Origin: Chara braunii
Taxonomy: Eukaryota; Streptophyta; Charophyceae; Charales; Characeae
Length of the DNA: 27,978 nt
Direction of reading: 5' to 3'
NCBI GenBank assembly: GCA_003427395.1
Contig: BFEA01000026.1
Location: 5,119,552-5,147,529 of the forward strand
Shown: piece after piece, positions 19,354-27,978 of the stretch
How the letters are laid out: each line of letters starts with the position of its first letter
How positions within the stretch are numbered: the first letter of the stretch is position 1
Notes under the pieces: model-generated
Told to the model about the DNA's origin: nothing
The model's database searches: none
What the model saw: the letters and a program-made list of their open reading frames with translations, nothing else
Program-made: the position numbers and the translations under genes

Positions 19354-19843
19354 GCTGACACGCGCCCCGAGGGGTTAATCTCTCGGCGCTGGACAACCGC
19401 CATGCGTGGCTGAAGACCACACACCCTCTTCTGCGCCCTATGCAGAGTGGGTGGTACACAGGTCCATACATGTGGTGACGGTCGTTTCTTACTGCCCTGG
19501 AGATAAGTCTTGCTCCAGGCCTGGACGGAAGTCAAGGGGGTTGACTTTTACGGTTGCCACAGACTATAACGTCCAACCATGACAAGTCTTCAAAAACAAA
19601 GTATATGCCGGGACCTCCCGCCCCGAAATCCCGACTTAGGTACCCCCGTTTTTCTTTTGGTCGTCAACACAGCCTACACCGTTGTCAAAAACTCAGGCGT
19701 ACATATAAGTCTATTGATCCCATAACTGTAGTCACTAAGACGGCGAAACGTCGTGCGCAAGATTTTGATATAAACCTGTGCGGTTGCAGACCTATCCTAT
19801 ACCAACCAGCGATGTTAGTCATACGCAGTGATCGAAGTCTTGG

Positions 19844-19926
19844 CCTCGCGATATTGTATGGATGAAGGAATATATCGTGAGGGGTTACCCCGCACGATAT
19901 TGAACGGCTGAAGGACATGCCGTTCA
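19844..19926 (+). repeat. Two adjacent hairpins sharing a TGAAGGA loop
   Basis: First: CCTCGCGATAT (19844-19854) with ATATCGTGAGG (19872-19882), 11 bp with one G-T pair. Second: TGAACGGC (19901-19908) with GCCGTTCA (19919-19926), 8 bp. Both loops contain TGAAGGA, and both copies carry a CGATATTG word. Confidence 0.6.
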
Positions 19927-20185
19927 GCCCCCGCGGTATATCTGCCCCCTGGGTTGGGTGTCTCGACGGGCAGTGCAGATAGGTTTTGCGCGAGGGAAGG
20001 CTCCTTCTCTGCAGAGCCTAGGGCTTGGGATGTCCTGGACAAGGACCTCGAATCCCGGCCCAGGACCAACGTCCGACCGAGAAGTCAAAAAAAATATACA
20101 ATCGTGAGAAAGGGGTTTCCTACCTTACCCCTACTCGACCTCTAATAGGCTAGCCCCTTGGGCCATTCGAACTCCCAACATAGGT

Positions 20186-20280
<95 letters not shown>

Positions 20281-20281
20281 N

Positions 20282-20369
<88 letters not shown>
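20186..20369. repeat. (CA)n-(TA)n microsatellite with an N
   Basis: A short CA run, then a TA run of about 175 bp, interrupted by a single N at 20281. Length across the N is unreliable. Confidence 0.97.
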
Positions 20370-20373
<4 letters not shown>

Positions 20374-20762
20374 GGGTAAGTATGTGACGATCACTTCTCA
20401 CAATCACAGTGGGGCTCCTCACAAGCATATGTATATGTGTGATCGTAGGCAGTCAAATTCAAAATCCGAGTCACAGAACATACCTGCAATCACATCTAGA
20501 GTCCAACAAAACCCATGCACTACACGGAGTCAACCCCAACCACTTTCTGTACTCATACCCCTCGCTTTAGCCATGCAAGCCCCAACCTCCAGCCAACCAA
20601 CCATAATTAAATACTCAGTACCTTTGTTAAATGGCCATTCAAGAAAAGTTCAGGTGAAACCTTAACAAAACAATAAAAATCACCAGGGCTAAAACCTTTT
20701 TAGATTGAGTATGGAAGACGAGTTGGAATTGAGTCGTAAACTGACGGATCGACAACCGACCT

Positions 20763-20799
20763 GTTATCAGTGATAACAGAAGGTGATCCTTGTAGGATC
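20763..20799. other. Two 3-nt-loop hairpins, unit B copy
   Basis: GTTATC/GATAAC with loop AGT (20763-20777) and GATCCT/AGGATC with loop TGT (20785-20799). Stems match unit A exactly; loops differ (ACC and CGT there). Confidence 0.75.
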
Positions 20800-21039
20800 A
20801 AGCTGAATCTAGCTCAAGTCCTGAATCAATCGATCAAGGAGACCTGTAACACAAAACAGGTCAATCTCAAGCTAAGTCTCTAAGTTCATGGAGAACAATC
20901 TCCATATCACGATCTTACCCAAATCATCCTATTTAACTAGGCCTTAGTCTACCTCTAAGTAGGTGGCAGAAAAAAGATAGACCCTTGACAGAATCTCCCG
21001 TACCCAGGGTGGATCGCCAAAAATCGCCACCTGTCGAAA

Positions 21040-21340
21040 TATAATCTAACTCCTCTAAGTTATGAAAGTTCCGGCAACGCTTCCCGTAGGAAAGGTGCCA
21101 TCGCAGAATTTATACTGACCCAACAATCAAACCTTTGAATTTTTAGAAAATCAAAGTTTGTCTAACTCCCTGACTTAGCAAAAAATTGGGAAGCACTTCC
21201 TTTAGAAAGGAACACTTCCCAGATTTATACAAAGTCAATATGAACTCAAACATACTCCTTGATTTTGTAGAAATTTCGGCATCGCTTCCCGTGGAGAAAG
21301 TGGTTTACCAAGATTTATACAAGACCAAGTATAAACAAAA
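21040..21340 (+). repeat. Three-copy tandem repeat, unit B
   Basis: The GGCA-type cores lie near 21073, 21189 and 21277, matching the three copies in unit A with somewhat shorter spacing. The middle copy again has the AAGCACTTCCTTTAG variant. Confidence 0.7.
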
Positions 21341-21611
21341 GATCCAGAAAATGCAAAAATTGACCTAAGTAAAAAGGATCTCGCTTAGACAATGCAGAAA
21401 TTGAAACTAACTTTTATGGCTCTAGCACGTGGCGAGCAACTAAATTAGCTACCTATCACTGAAACTCAGACTAAGTAGTATCATCACTCAGTCATAAGTA
21501 GGTCATACCACACAGATAAGTGTTTTCACCATTCCCAAATCGATTAAGCAAACAAAAGTTTACAGTCCTTCAGTGATTTATCCCCTTATACCCAACTTAC
21601 ATAGGGCATAA

Positions 21612-22295
21612 GGCTAGACCACCCAAACTTATGAAACATGTCTAGCCCAACCAGGAAGTATACACAAACAAAGGGCACAACAATTTTTCTCTTATTTGGG
21701 CATATGACTAGGCCACCCTAGTCGCCCTAAACTGTTTAAGTATCAAACTTTACATAATTGTCTGCACTTAGTCTTTTGAGGTAGCATATAGCTGAGCTGA
21801 TCATCTTCAGCTCAAGACTCGGCCTGCCCCTTCGTACCACAAATTGTTTTCTTAATTAATACTTATGGAACCCTGTCCGACTACCATGTTCATAGATAGT
21901 ACAATAATAGAGTATAACAAAGTTATAACCTTCTGGTTCCAGCATGTGCGAGGCATTGGACCAAGACCACCCAAACTTATGGAACATGTCTCGGTCCTTA
22001 TTCTGGTTCATTTATCTTAACGCCAAAACAGGAAGAGGTTGAGTCACCCAAACTTATGGAATATGCTCACCTCCTCGTTCAGAAACTAAAAAAACTGTCG
22101 AAAACCCCAAATAACCAAGGCGACCAAGCCACCCAAACTTATGGAACATGCTTGGCCCCTGAAAAAGCAATCACATTCAACCCTCACAAGTCAGAGCAAC
22201 CAAACCACCAAAACTTATGGGACATGACTGGTTCCCCAAACAATACAAAATAAAACACAGCACTTGACCTTCCCAAACTTATAGAACTTGCCCAG
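21612..22295 (+). repeat. Array of hairpins with shared core, unit B
   Basis: Six copies of a core close to CACCCAAACTTATGGAACATG (near 21620, 21967, 22045, 22130, 22207 and 22268), in the positions where unit A has CATTCGTCTTAGAAACAATG. Arms differ between copies but pair within them: GGCTAGAC (21612-21619) with GTCTAGCC (21640-21647), GGACCAAGAC (21958-21967) with GTCTCGGTCC (21988-21997, 9 of 10), and CCAAGC (22124-22129) with GCTTGG (22150-22155). The last two copies pair poorly. Confidence 0.8.
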
Positions 22296-22576
22296 CCCTT
22301 CGGTTGACCCTGGTCAAACTTCATGCAATATTACCTTTCTCAGATGCAATCCCACAATTTGCTTTCACTCAGGCCAAGAAACTGAAACTGACATTATACA
22401 TACATTCTTTTACTTAGTCTGGTTATGTCCTGAATAGAAAGCAAGGATTATAGGGACAAGCAGACATACATCACTCAAGCTATAGGGGGATATGCAAAAC
22501 ATGGGTGTAGTGGGCTATACAGATAGAAAGATAACATACCTGATGGTTCCCTGCCTTCAGAACCTCGCCTAGGTTC

Positions 22577-22655
22577 TGGCAGAGCTCCCGCAATCGATGG
22601 GATGGCTCCCCACAGAGTCTTGTTGTGGACCTACGGGTTGCAATCCCGTCTGCCG
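22577..22655 (+). ncRNA. Cloverleaf-like fold, unit B
   Basis: Same 79-nt layout as 7815-7893: TGGCAG/CTGCCG closing stem (one G-T pair), a weakened CCCGC/ATGGG arm, a perfect CCACA/TGTGG arm, and ACGGG/CCCGT around TTGCAAT. The outer pair of the last arm has changed from G-C in unit A to A-T here. Not recognisable as a working tRNA. Confidence 0.4.
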
Positions 22656-22929
22656 CCTTCCTTTCGTAACCAATAGACTAGACTTAGAGTGAGAAGGGCA
22701 GATAGAGATATGTTTAAGACTCTCAGATCCAAGAAGGGTGCACTCAGACTCGCGACAGAGGGCCTTGTTATCTTGATTCGCCTGAGGGCCCCTTGATGGC
22801 GGCCAACTGACAGCTTGGTCAAAGAAGTTAGACTGTCGAGATAACCCCTCCTGACGAGCCTCCAACTTGTAGCCCCAAGCTCTCTCCCTAAGCTCAACTA
22901 CTCCTCTAAGCCCAACTGCAGCCGCCCAC

Positions 22930-23740
22930 CACCTTGTATCAACCCTTATGTGCAAAAGCAGTAGTACTTAGCGGCGGACAACAATAATGGCAGCAATCAC
23001 CCACAGTCACCATCAGAATGCGACAGTTAGCAACGCAGCAGCAGCTCGTACCCAGCCAACAGCAGCCCGCAGTAGTGTACAGCAGTACGCAGCAGTGTGC
23101 AGCTGCGTGCAGCGGTAATTTGAGCTTGGTCAACAGCAGCCGCAACTTGTGCACAATAATACGCAGCAGCGTGCACTAGTTCGCAGTAATCAACCCCAGG
23201 TGGCAGATATCTGTACATAGCACACAACACCACGTCGTGGAATACGTCGGTAGGCAACAGTTCGTGCGTAGTTCAAGTTCAACAGACGCAGTTCACGCCC
23301 AATCTGCAGCAGTAACCCGAGTCTCAACATGTAGTCGTAGCATGCGATTGAATGCAGCAACCATTGGCAATAGCAATACGTAGCCTAGTCAGCAGCTACA
23401 ACAGCAGTTCCCCAACATACAGTAGCGGATGTCACCAACCGTGTCAGCAGTTAACCGTCTGCACACAGTATGCAGCAGTCATATGGCCTTGTGCGTAGCC
23501 GCCTGCACAACTCTGTGCAATTGGCATACGACAGTCAGTAATACTGAGCCCAGTTACCCGGCGTAGCTGTTGTTTGTGCACAGCATGCGGCATCCCTCAA
23601 CCCATAATAGCACATGCAGCTTCGATACCACCGACAACGGTTTGTGCACAGTGTCCGGTAGCCGTCTGTGGACAGCCAACGGATGCAGTTGTAACAGTCA
23701 GCAGTGGTCACATTCACAGCAGTCACGTACTGCCCTGTAG
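22930..23740. repeat. CAG-like cryptic simple-sequence region
   Basis: Dense imperfect repetition of CAGCAG and CAGTR/TGTGCAG words, strongest at 23030-23200 with steps of about 10-12 bp (CAGCAGTACG, CAGCAGTGTG, CAGCTGCGTG). Fades to scattered GTGCACAG words toward 23650. Frames are short and broken, so no polyglutamine protein is proposed. Confidence 0.6.
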
Positions 23741-24649
23741 CTTGCCTCCGACTTCCCCTCCGTGTCAGCCTCCGTTGTGGTTCTTCTATCGCACTGGTTA
23801 ACCGGATGAACGGTTCATAGCCAAACAGGTGTCGCCTAACTCAATATGATGGGCCACACCCAGCCCGCAAAGCCTAGTACCACGCGTAGCGACCTTGTAG
23901 CTATCCACCAGCTAGACCCGGTCTAGCCCTCGCTGCTCCAGCTCGGTCAACGGATAGGTCCTCCGTCCTGTGGCATGCCCCACTCCCCTCACCTTCTCTA
24001 TGCAACAGAGCGAGCCACGTACCGACCGGCATGCGCGTTAGCGCCCTCGCGGCTGGTTCCTAACAACTTCACACATCGAGCGGCAACATACCGGCTATAG
24101 GTGAGTCCCCAGCTCACCGCCCACCGGTAGCCTCTTGGTTAGAACGATCGTGCAACACACTTAGCTCGCCGCATGCATGAGTGGGATTCGAGAGCGAGTT
24201 TCATACTGGATCATAAATAGCTTCAGTCAAGTGACGAAAGTAATCGCCAACGTCGGGGAAGTATGCCCCCTTCCTGCACTCCCCCCTCCCTACCTGCAGG
24301 CCGATCATCACAACCCTACGCCCGATATCTACCACTGGGGAGCTCCCACCTCGATGACCAAAAAAATTGATGCCCTTCGGCCTGGGCACGGGTCACAACG
24401 CATGACAACGGTACCGGTCATGGCTTGTACTGACAACCCGCGGCTACCCTCGCGCAACTCGCATCCGCAGTGGATGCGAGAACGACTGATCTTGCCCCTA
24501 AAACATGGGTAGATCCACTCCATCACCTATGCAACGGCTGATTACTCTCCCCGGGTGCAGTCCACACTTATCGTAGTCCAGGACTAACGACTCCCTTCCC
24601 CAACCTCCTCACCAAGTCGCTCGCAACATCTTGGAATCCCCGGTGCAGG
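23741..24649. other. Non-coding stretch with one strong hairpin
   Basis: No gene recognised. A perfect 9-bp hairpin, CTCGCATCC (24458-24466) with GGATGCGAG (24472-24480) over a 5-nt loop, stands out. The longest frames (up to 111 codons) resemble nothing known. Confidence 0.4.
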
Positions 24650-25050
24650 TCCTCGTTCGTCCGATTTTCGTCGAGGATCGAGCGAATCACGAGATTTTAC
24701 AGCCCGCTACGCCCATTCCCTCGACACCTCTCTGCGCACTCTTCTTCGTACTTACCTCCTCCTCTGCTGATTTCCTTTTAAAACTGACTCTATAAACCGG
24801 CTTGTCCGGGGCAAAAACCCCGGGATCACCTTCTTCTTCGTCCAAAGTCCGTACACCAACGGTTGGGTTATGCCATTTCTTCCCTTTGTCTTCTCTCCTC
24901 CGCCATAGCTCCGCGCATGGACTGTTCCTACTAACTTTAGTCTTACCAACTCCTACCCCAAATCTAACCTCATAATCAAGGTCGCCTCATCAAAGATCCT
25001 CCATCCCGTTCCTTCTCTCGCTCGATTTCATCAAGAATCGAGCGAGTTCT
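24650..25050 (+). repeat. Hairpin-bearing repeat, locus 2
   Basis: Related to 9540-9900. First hairpin: TTCGTCCGAT (24656-24665) with ATCGAGCGAA (24677-24686), 8 of 10 positions. Second: CTCGCTCGATT (25017-25027) with AATCGAGCGAG (25036-25046), 11 of 11, loop TCATCAAG. The spacing of about 360 bp is similar to that at locus 1. Confidence 0.6.
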
Positions 25051-25556
25051 CTGTTGCCCTGTCTCCTCTCGTCAACCCTTCACCGTCTCCTTCCTCGAAT
25101 GCGCCCGGTACAGATATCCGTCCGGGTTTGACTGGGACCGTTTTGGGGCCTGAGCAGCATCAGGCCGCAGAGGTATAAAGCGAGAGGCAGCTCGCAGTTA
25201 ATAGTCATATTTCTGCGCAGGCCATGCGGGAGCTCTGCTACAGTGTCCGCCCGTTTCACCTGGCTCATGGATTGTCGATGCCAAGGCGAGGCGGTGCGCT
25301 TAGCGGCCGATGCGTTGCAAGGCAGGCGGTGGCATTCGGCTGTGGGCTGCGGTAACCTGGGATCGGACTCTGGGGTGTCGTTGTCCGTAGAGGTTCGTAG
25401 CTTGGCAGTGTCACTGGCCCAATCGGGCGTAGATGCTGGACGCATGCGCAGGTAGTGGGTAGATAGCGCAACAGGGTGACGAGGGCTAGTGGGGAGGAGG
25501 AGTGAACCTCGACGGATGCTCGCCTCCGAGTCAGGAGCCAACCACCAGCCTCCCAC
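25051..25556. other. Sequence downstream of the U6 relic, no gene recognised
   Basis: A 158-codon minus-strand frame (25080-25556) exists, but its product is unrecognised and the region has competing frames on both strands. It lies directly after the break point of the U6-like sequence and could be its fusion partner. Confidence 0.35.
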
Positions 25557-25612
25557 GGGGCCATGCTAATCTTCTCCGTATCGTCCCAATTTTTACGGAT
25601 GTCCCGAGGGAC
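25557..25612 (-). pseudogene. Truncated U6 snRNA
   Basis: Reading the minus strand from 25612: a 5' hairpin GTCCC-TC-GGGAC, CATCCG, then AAAATTGG, ACGATACGGAGAAGATTAGC and CATGGCCCC. This matches the first 60 or so nucleotides of U6, whose function is pairing with the 5' splice site and catalysis in the spliceosome. The invariant ACAGAGA box reads ACGGAGA. After CATGGCCCC the match stops: the TGCGCAAGGATGAC part, internal stem-loop and 3' T run are absent. A TATTTAAA word lies about 34-42 nt upstream, roughly where a U6 TATA box would be. Most likely a pseudogene or a chimeric retrocopy. Confidence 0.85.
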
Positions 25613-26229
25613 CCGGTCATACAAGGTGACCGGGGCGAAACAAAATCTTTAAATAAGAGGGAAAGAAGAAAGAGAAAAAAAAGAAAAGTGCACGAAAGAG
25701 ACAAAAAGGAAAAGTGCAAAAGTACAATGGCGGATATTTCAGTGACGGAAGGGGTTGTTGGCCTCTAGCTAATCCCACGAGTCAAATCCGTCGGCGCGCT
25801 TATCAGCAAAAGCCGAGGAGGATAGCCCTAGCGACGCTTGACCCCCCGACTTCCTTCGTGTTAATCCGCAACGCCGTTGCTTCGCTCTGTTGCCCGCAGT
25901 TCTCGATCCCCGCATCTCCACCGCATAAGTCCAGTGTCCTAACCTATAGGGCTAAGCCCAAGCCTAGCGTCAGCCTGCGCGTGATCCTATATGAGGTGGT
26001 GTTACACAAACCCCGGCCTGGGCGAAATAGTCCGGCCCTCACTCCCACTCCTAACTACGCACGCTGTTGCTAGGCACCTGCACTGGCCTGTCCCCTCGCA
26101 CCGTAGTTACCTCGTGCCCTGCCTAGTATATCAGGCCTATCAGTGGTCAGTCGCCCTGAGGAAAAGTAAACTTTTTATACCAGCTAGCGAAATCCGGCCG
26201 ACCCCTTATGCCGGTAGTATAATAAAAAA
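25613..26229. other. Non-coding stretch, A-rich then GC-rich
   Basis: Begins with a purine-rich run (25650-25720, many AAAAG words) and continues as unassigned sequence. No gene recognised. Confidence 0.4.
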
Positions 26230-26416
26230 ATAGAGAAAGCACTCGCACGCCTTAGTCCCGCGCGCCCACGCCCGCTCTACTCTAGTCACCCACCTTACTA
26301 GCGCGACCCACCAGACTTAGCCGCGACTCGCGTGGTACAGTTAGTGTTTCAAACTTACTTTCTGTCACTTGCAAAAACTAGGGCGGATACCCTTGTGAGG
26401 GTATTCGCGCCGACAG
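26230..26416 (+). repeat. Dispersed repeat X, copy 3 (3' part)
   Basis: Aligns with 11350-11534: words GCGCGCCCACGCCC, CTCTAGTCA, TTTCTGTCACTTGCAAAAAC and the hairpin GGATACCC...GGGTATTC, ending CGCGCCGACA. The 5' two thirds of X are absent. Confidence 0.8.
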
Positions 26417-26517
26417 TGGTGTGCGGGTCTGCGACCCACCTTTCTGACTCACTTATGTGAGATCTGACATCATCTAAGGATCATCATTTTCCTATTTTAT
26501 TTGGAACAGACCTGTGT
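26417..26517 (+). repeat. Repeat Y, directly joined to X
   Basis: Near-identical to 17992-18092. Its direct junction with X here suggests the state of the sequence without the retrotransposon. Confidence 0.85.
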
Positions 26518-26775
26518 ACCAGTAGAAACTCCGTCGACAACAACACAACACTGGCAGCAACCAGGGCTTTTTTTCCTGGGGCGCCAACTTGGCATGACGT
26601 GAATGAACGCACGCACCTGGACAGACATGCCTGCACTACAACAAGCCCTGTACCTGTTCGCAGCCCGTCAGGGTTGCGTTTTCCCCCCCTGAGACATTTT
26701 CGTCGTCGTCACCAAACGGTGCGGTAGTTGGAAGGGTGGTGTATTTGTTGGGGGTCCAATTCGTGTGAAATAGAC
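26518..26775. other. Short unassigned stretch
   Basis: No gene recognised. Contains a CCAGG/CCTGG hairpin around a T-rich loop near 26561-26578. Confidence 0.4.
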
Positions 26776-26899
26776 AGTTTTCGCTGTTGGAGGACCGGTA
26801 GCTGCCCGCAGGAGGTCGAGGGGGCCGGAGCCTGAAAAGTTTTCATTGTTGGAGGACCGGTAGCTGCCCGCAGGAGGTCGGGGAGGCCGGGTCCTGAAA
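26776..26899 (+). repeat. 62-bp tandem duplication
   Basis: Copies 26776-26837 and 26838-26899 share GTTGGAGGACCGGTAGCTGC and CCGCAGGAGGTCG with a few differences. No coding role apparent. Confidence 0.92.
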
Positions 26900-26989
26900 A
26901 TTGGCATTCCGCTGAGTTAGGGCGGGTTTTTAGGGGGGGCGCCGACTGGAAGGCGCAGGTGGGTCCAATCTTGCAATTTTTTAGCGCCA

Positions 26990-27350
26990 ACTTTGGCGAT
27001 TTTTCGTACGCAGAATAATTGGAGAAAAGATCTGAAAAGATCGGGTAGGGCAGGTCGTGATCTTTCCAGGAAAAATATCAACAAAATAAAATAAAATCGT
27101 TTAAACCATGAAAGAAATGCCGCGCCAATTCGTCACTTTTTCCATTTTTTGCACGACAACTTGTGGGCCAACGGAAAAAGTACCCCTATTTCAAAGATTT
27201 TTCACGCTCAGAATAACTCGTAAATAAGTCTGAAAATTTGAGGGTCCGTAGATTTGGTCATGATCTTTTCACAAAAAATCTTTTAAAAAAGTAAAAAAAT
27301 CGTCTCAACTGCGAAATAGCTTATAGCGCAACTTCATCTCATTTTCCATA
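26990..27350 (+). repeat. Diverged tandem repeat, about 197-bp period
   Basis: Two copies start near 26997 and 27195. They share GATTTTTC, CAGAATAA, GTCTGAAAA-like, CATGATCTTT-like, AAAATCGT and ATTTTCCAT words in the same order. AT-rich and non-coding. Confidence 0.65.
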
Positions 27351-27629
27351 TTCACCACTCTGTCGGTTCTCCACTCTGTGCTACTGGTAGCCCTCATGGA
27401 CCTGTGCTACCGGTCCCCCGAATTTCCAACGTCGGGTAGAGTGGTGGTTTGAATTCGAAGCCTGTCGTGGTCGAAATCGAAACAGGCAAAAGCAGTGGCG
27501 GCCGCTCCCGTTCCCTCTGCGTTCACAAAGTGATAGTCTCCCTGTGTGCGCGGGGAGCGTGTTGCCTTATCGATCGAGGCGTTTTGACAAAGTGGCGCCG
27601 CGCCTGATTTTTTTTTTCTTTTCTTCCTG

Positions 27630-27630
<1 letters not shown>
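27351..27630. other. Spacer before the CA microsatellite
   Basis: No gene recognised. Contains a near-duplicated CTGTGCTAC word (27375 and 27401). Confidence 0.35.

Positions 27631-27704
<74 letters not shown>
27631..27704. repeat. (CA)n microsatellite
   Basis: Thirty-seven CA dinucleotides forming the outer end of the left arm of an inverted repeat. Confidence 0.97.
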
Positions 27705-27705
<1 letters not shown>

Positions 27706-27928
27706 CAACAACATCAACAAACAAACTACGGGCTGCACACCCGTGCCCTCACGGTAAGTCAATCGATAGGGCCCAGCCCAATAGAACTCGAAATAGTGCT
27801 AAGCCCAGCCTGCGGCTGCAGTACCACACTACTAAACCGAAAAATGAACGGGCCTACCAGTAGCTCAGGGGGTGGTATTGACTTACCGTGAGGGCACGGG
27901 TGCGCAGCCTGTGGTTTGTTTGTTGATG

Positions 27929-27937
<9 letters not shown>
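27705..27937. repeat. Inverted repeats, possibly two SINE copies head to head
   Basis: The arm 27705-27763 is repeated in reverse complement at 27877-27937, with few differences over about 60 bp, around a 113-bp spacer. Each arm ends outward in a TTTGTTTGTTGATG word (right-arm sense) and then a TG microsatellite. Next to the right arm, TAGCTCAGGGGGTGG (27861-27875) fits a pol III A box, and GGGTGCGCAGCC (27898-27909) is a poor B box about 37 nt further on. This is the layout of a tRNA-derived SINE head with a simple-repeat tail; the left copy lacks a clear A box. Confidence 0.5.

Positions 27938-27978
<41 letters not shown>
27932..27978. repeat. (TG)n microsatellite running off the window
   Basis: TG repeat extending to the last base of the window; mirror of the CA run at 27631-27704. 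Confidence 0.97.

Larger units (their letters stand above)
19590..20375. other. Extra block present only in unit B
   Basis: Roughly 0.65 kb longer than the matching stretch of unit A (5490-5617), which is different and AT-rich. Contains the hairpin pair at 19844-19926 and ends in the TA microsatellite. Either an insertion in B or a deletion in A. No coding sequence recognised. Confidence 0.6.
18606..22868 (+). repeat. Unit B: second copy of the structured repeat
   Basis: Collinear with unit A (4490-8108) and in the same orientation, about 14.1 kb downstream. By eye, many blocks look about 75-85% identical. It differs by an extra block at about 19590-20375 containing two hairpins and a TA microsatellite, and by a different version of the hairpin-array core. 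As in unit A, no open frame is conserved. Confidence 0.85.

Noticed and set aside
20150-20428. Tyr-Ile repeat open frames
   Set aside because: Direct translation of the TA microsatellite.
25080-25556. 158-codon minus-strand frame as a gene
   Set aside because: No family resemblance, competing frames on the other strand, and position at the U6 break make chance openness more likely.
27407-27891. Cys-Val and Thr-His repeat open frames
   Set aside because: Products of the CA/TG microsatellite.

Overview
The window reads as repeat-dominated nuclear DNA of a eukaryote. It has long microsatellites (CT, GA, TA, CA/TG, A), a GT-AG intron, a U6 snRNA relic, a tyrosine-recombinase (YR) retrotransposon and several dispersed repeats. 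No intact host gene was found. The lineage is not fixed. A reverse-transcriptase/RNase H gene paired with an antisense recombinase gene recalls, from memory, the kangaroo elements of Volvox, and the U6 5' hairpin is of the type seen in plants and algae. A green alga is therefore a reasonable guess, but a fungus or another protist is not excluded.

Layout. 1-1025: CT microsatellite, a 45-bp tandem duplication and a foldback sequence. 1026-1630: first copy of a dispersed repeat, called X here. 1631-4489: no convincing gene. 4490-8108: unit A, a long non-coding repeat. 8109-10020: non-coding, with a hairpin family. 10021-10691: assembly artefact containing two Nextera mate-pair junction adapters. 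10838-11534: second copy of X. About 11535-17991: a decayed YR retrotransposon of about 6.5 kb with a gag-like gene, a pol gene (RT and RNase H) on + and a recombinase gene on -. 17992-18092: a short repeat, Y. 18606-22868: unit B, a second diverged copy of unit A about 14.1 kb downstream. 22930-25080: CAG-like low-complexity DNA, then more of the 9.5 kb hairpin family. 25557-25612: truncated U6. 26230-26517: X joined directly to Y, which looks like the empty version of the retrotransposon site. 26776-27350: tandem repeats. 27631-27978: inverted repeats ending in CA/TG microsatellites, possibly SINE-derived.

The least ordinary signal is in units A and B. Both carry the same ordered series of foldable sequences: a 2-nt-loop hairpin, a pair of 3-nt-loop hairpins, a three-copy repeat of about 90-124 bp, an array of six or seven hairpins with a shared core but different self-complementary arms, and a 79-nt cloverleaf-like fold. 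Stem arms often change together, or the change falls in the loop. This suggests that the folded form matters to whatever propagates these units. No protein-coding capacity was seen in either unit. All structural statements come from reading by eye, with no folding or database search.
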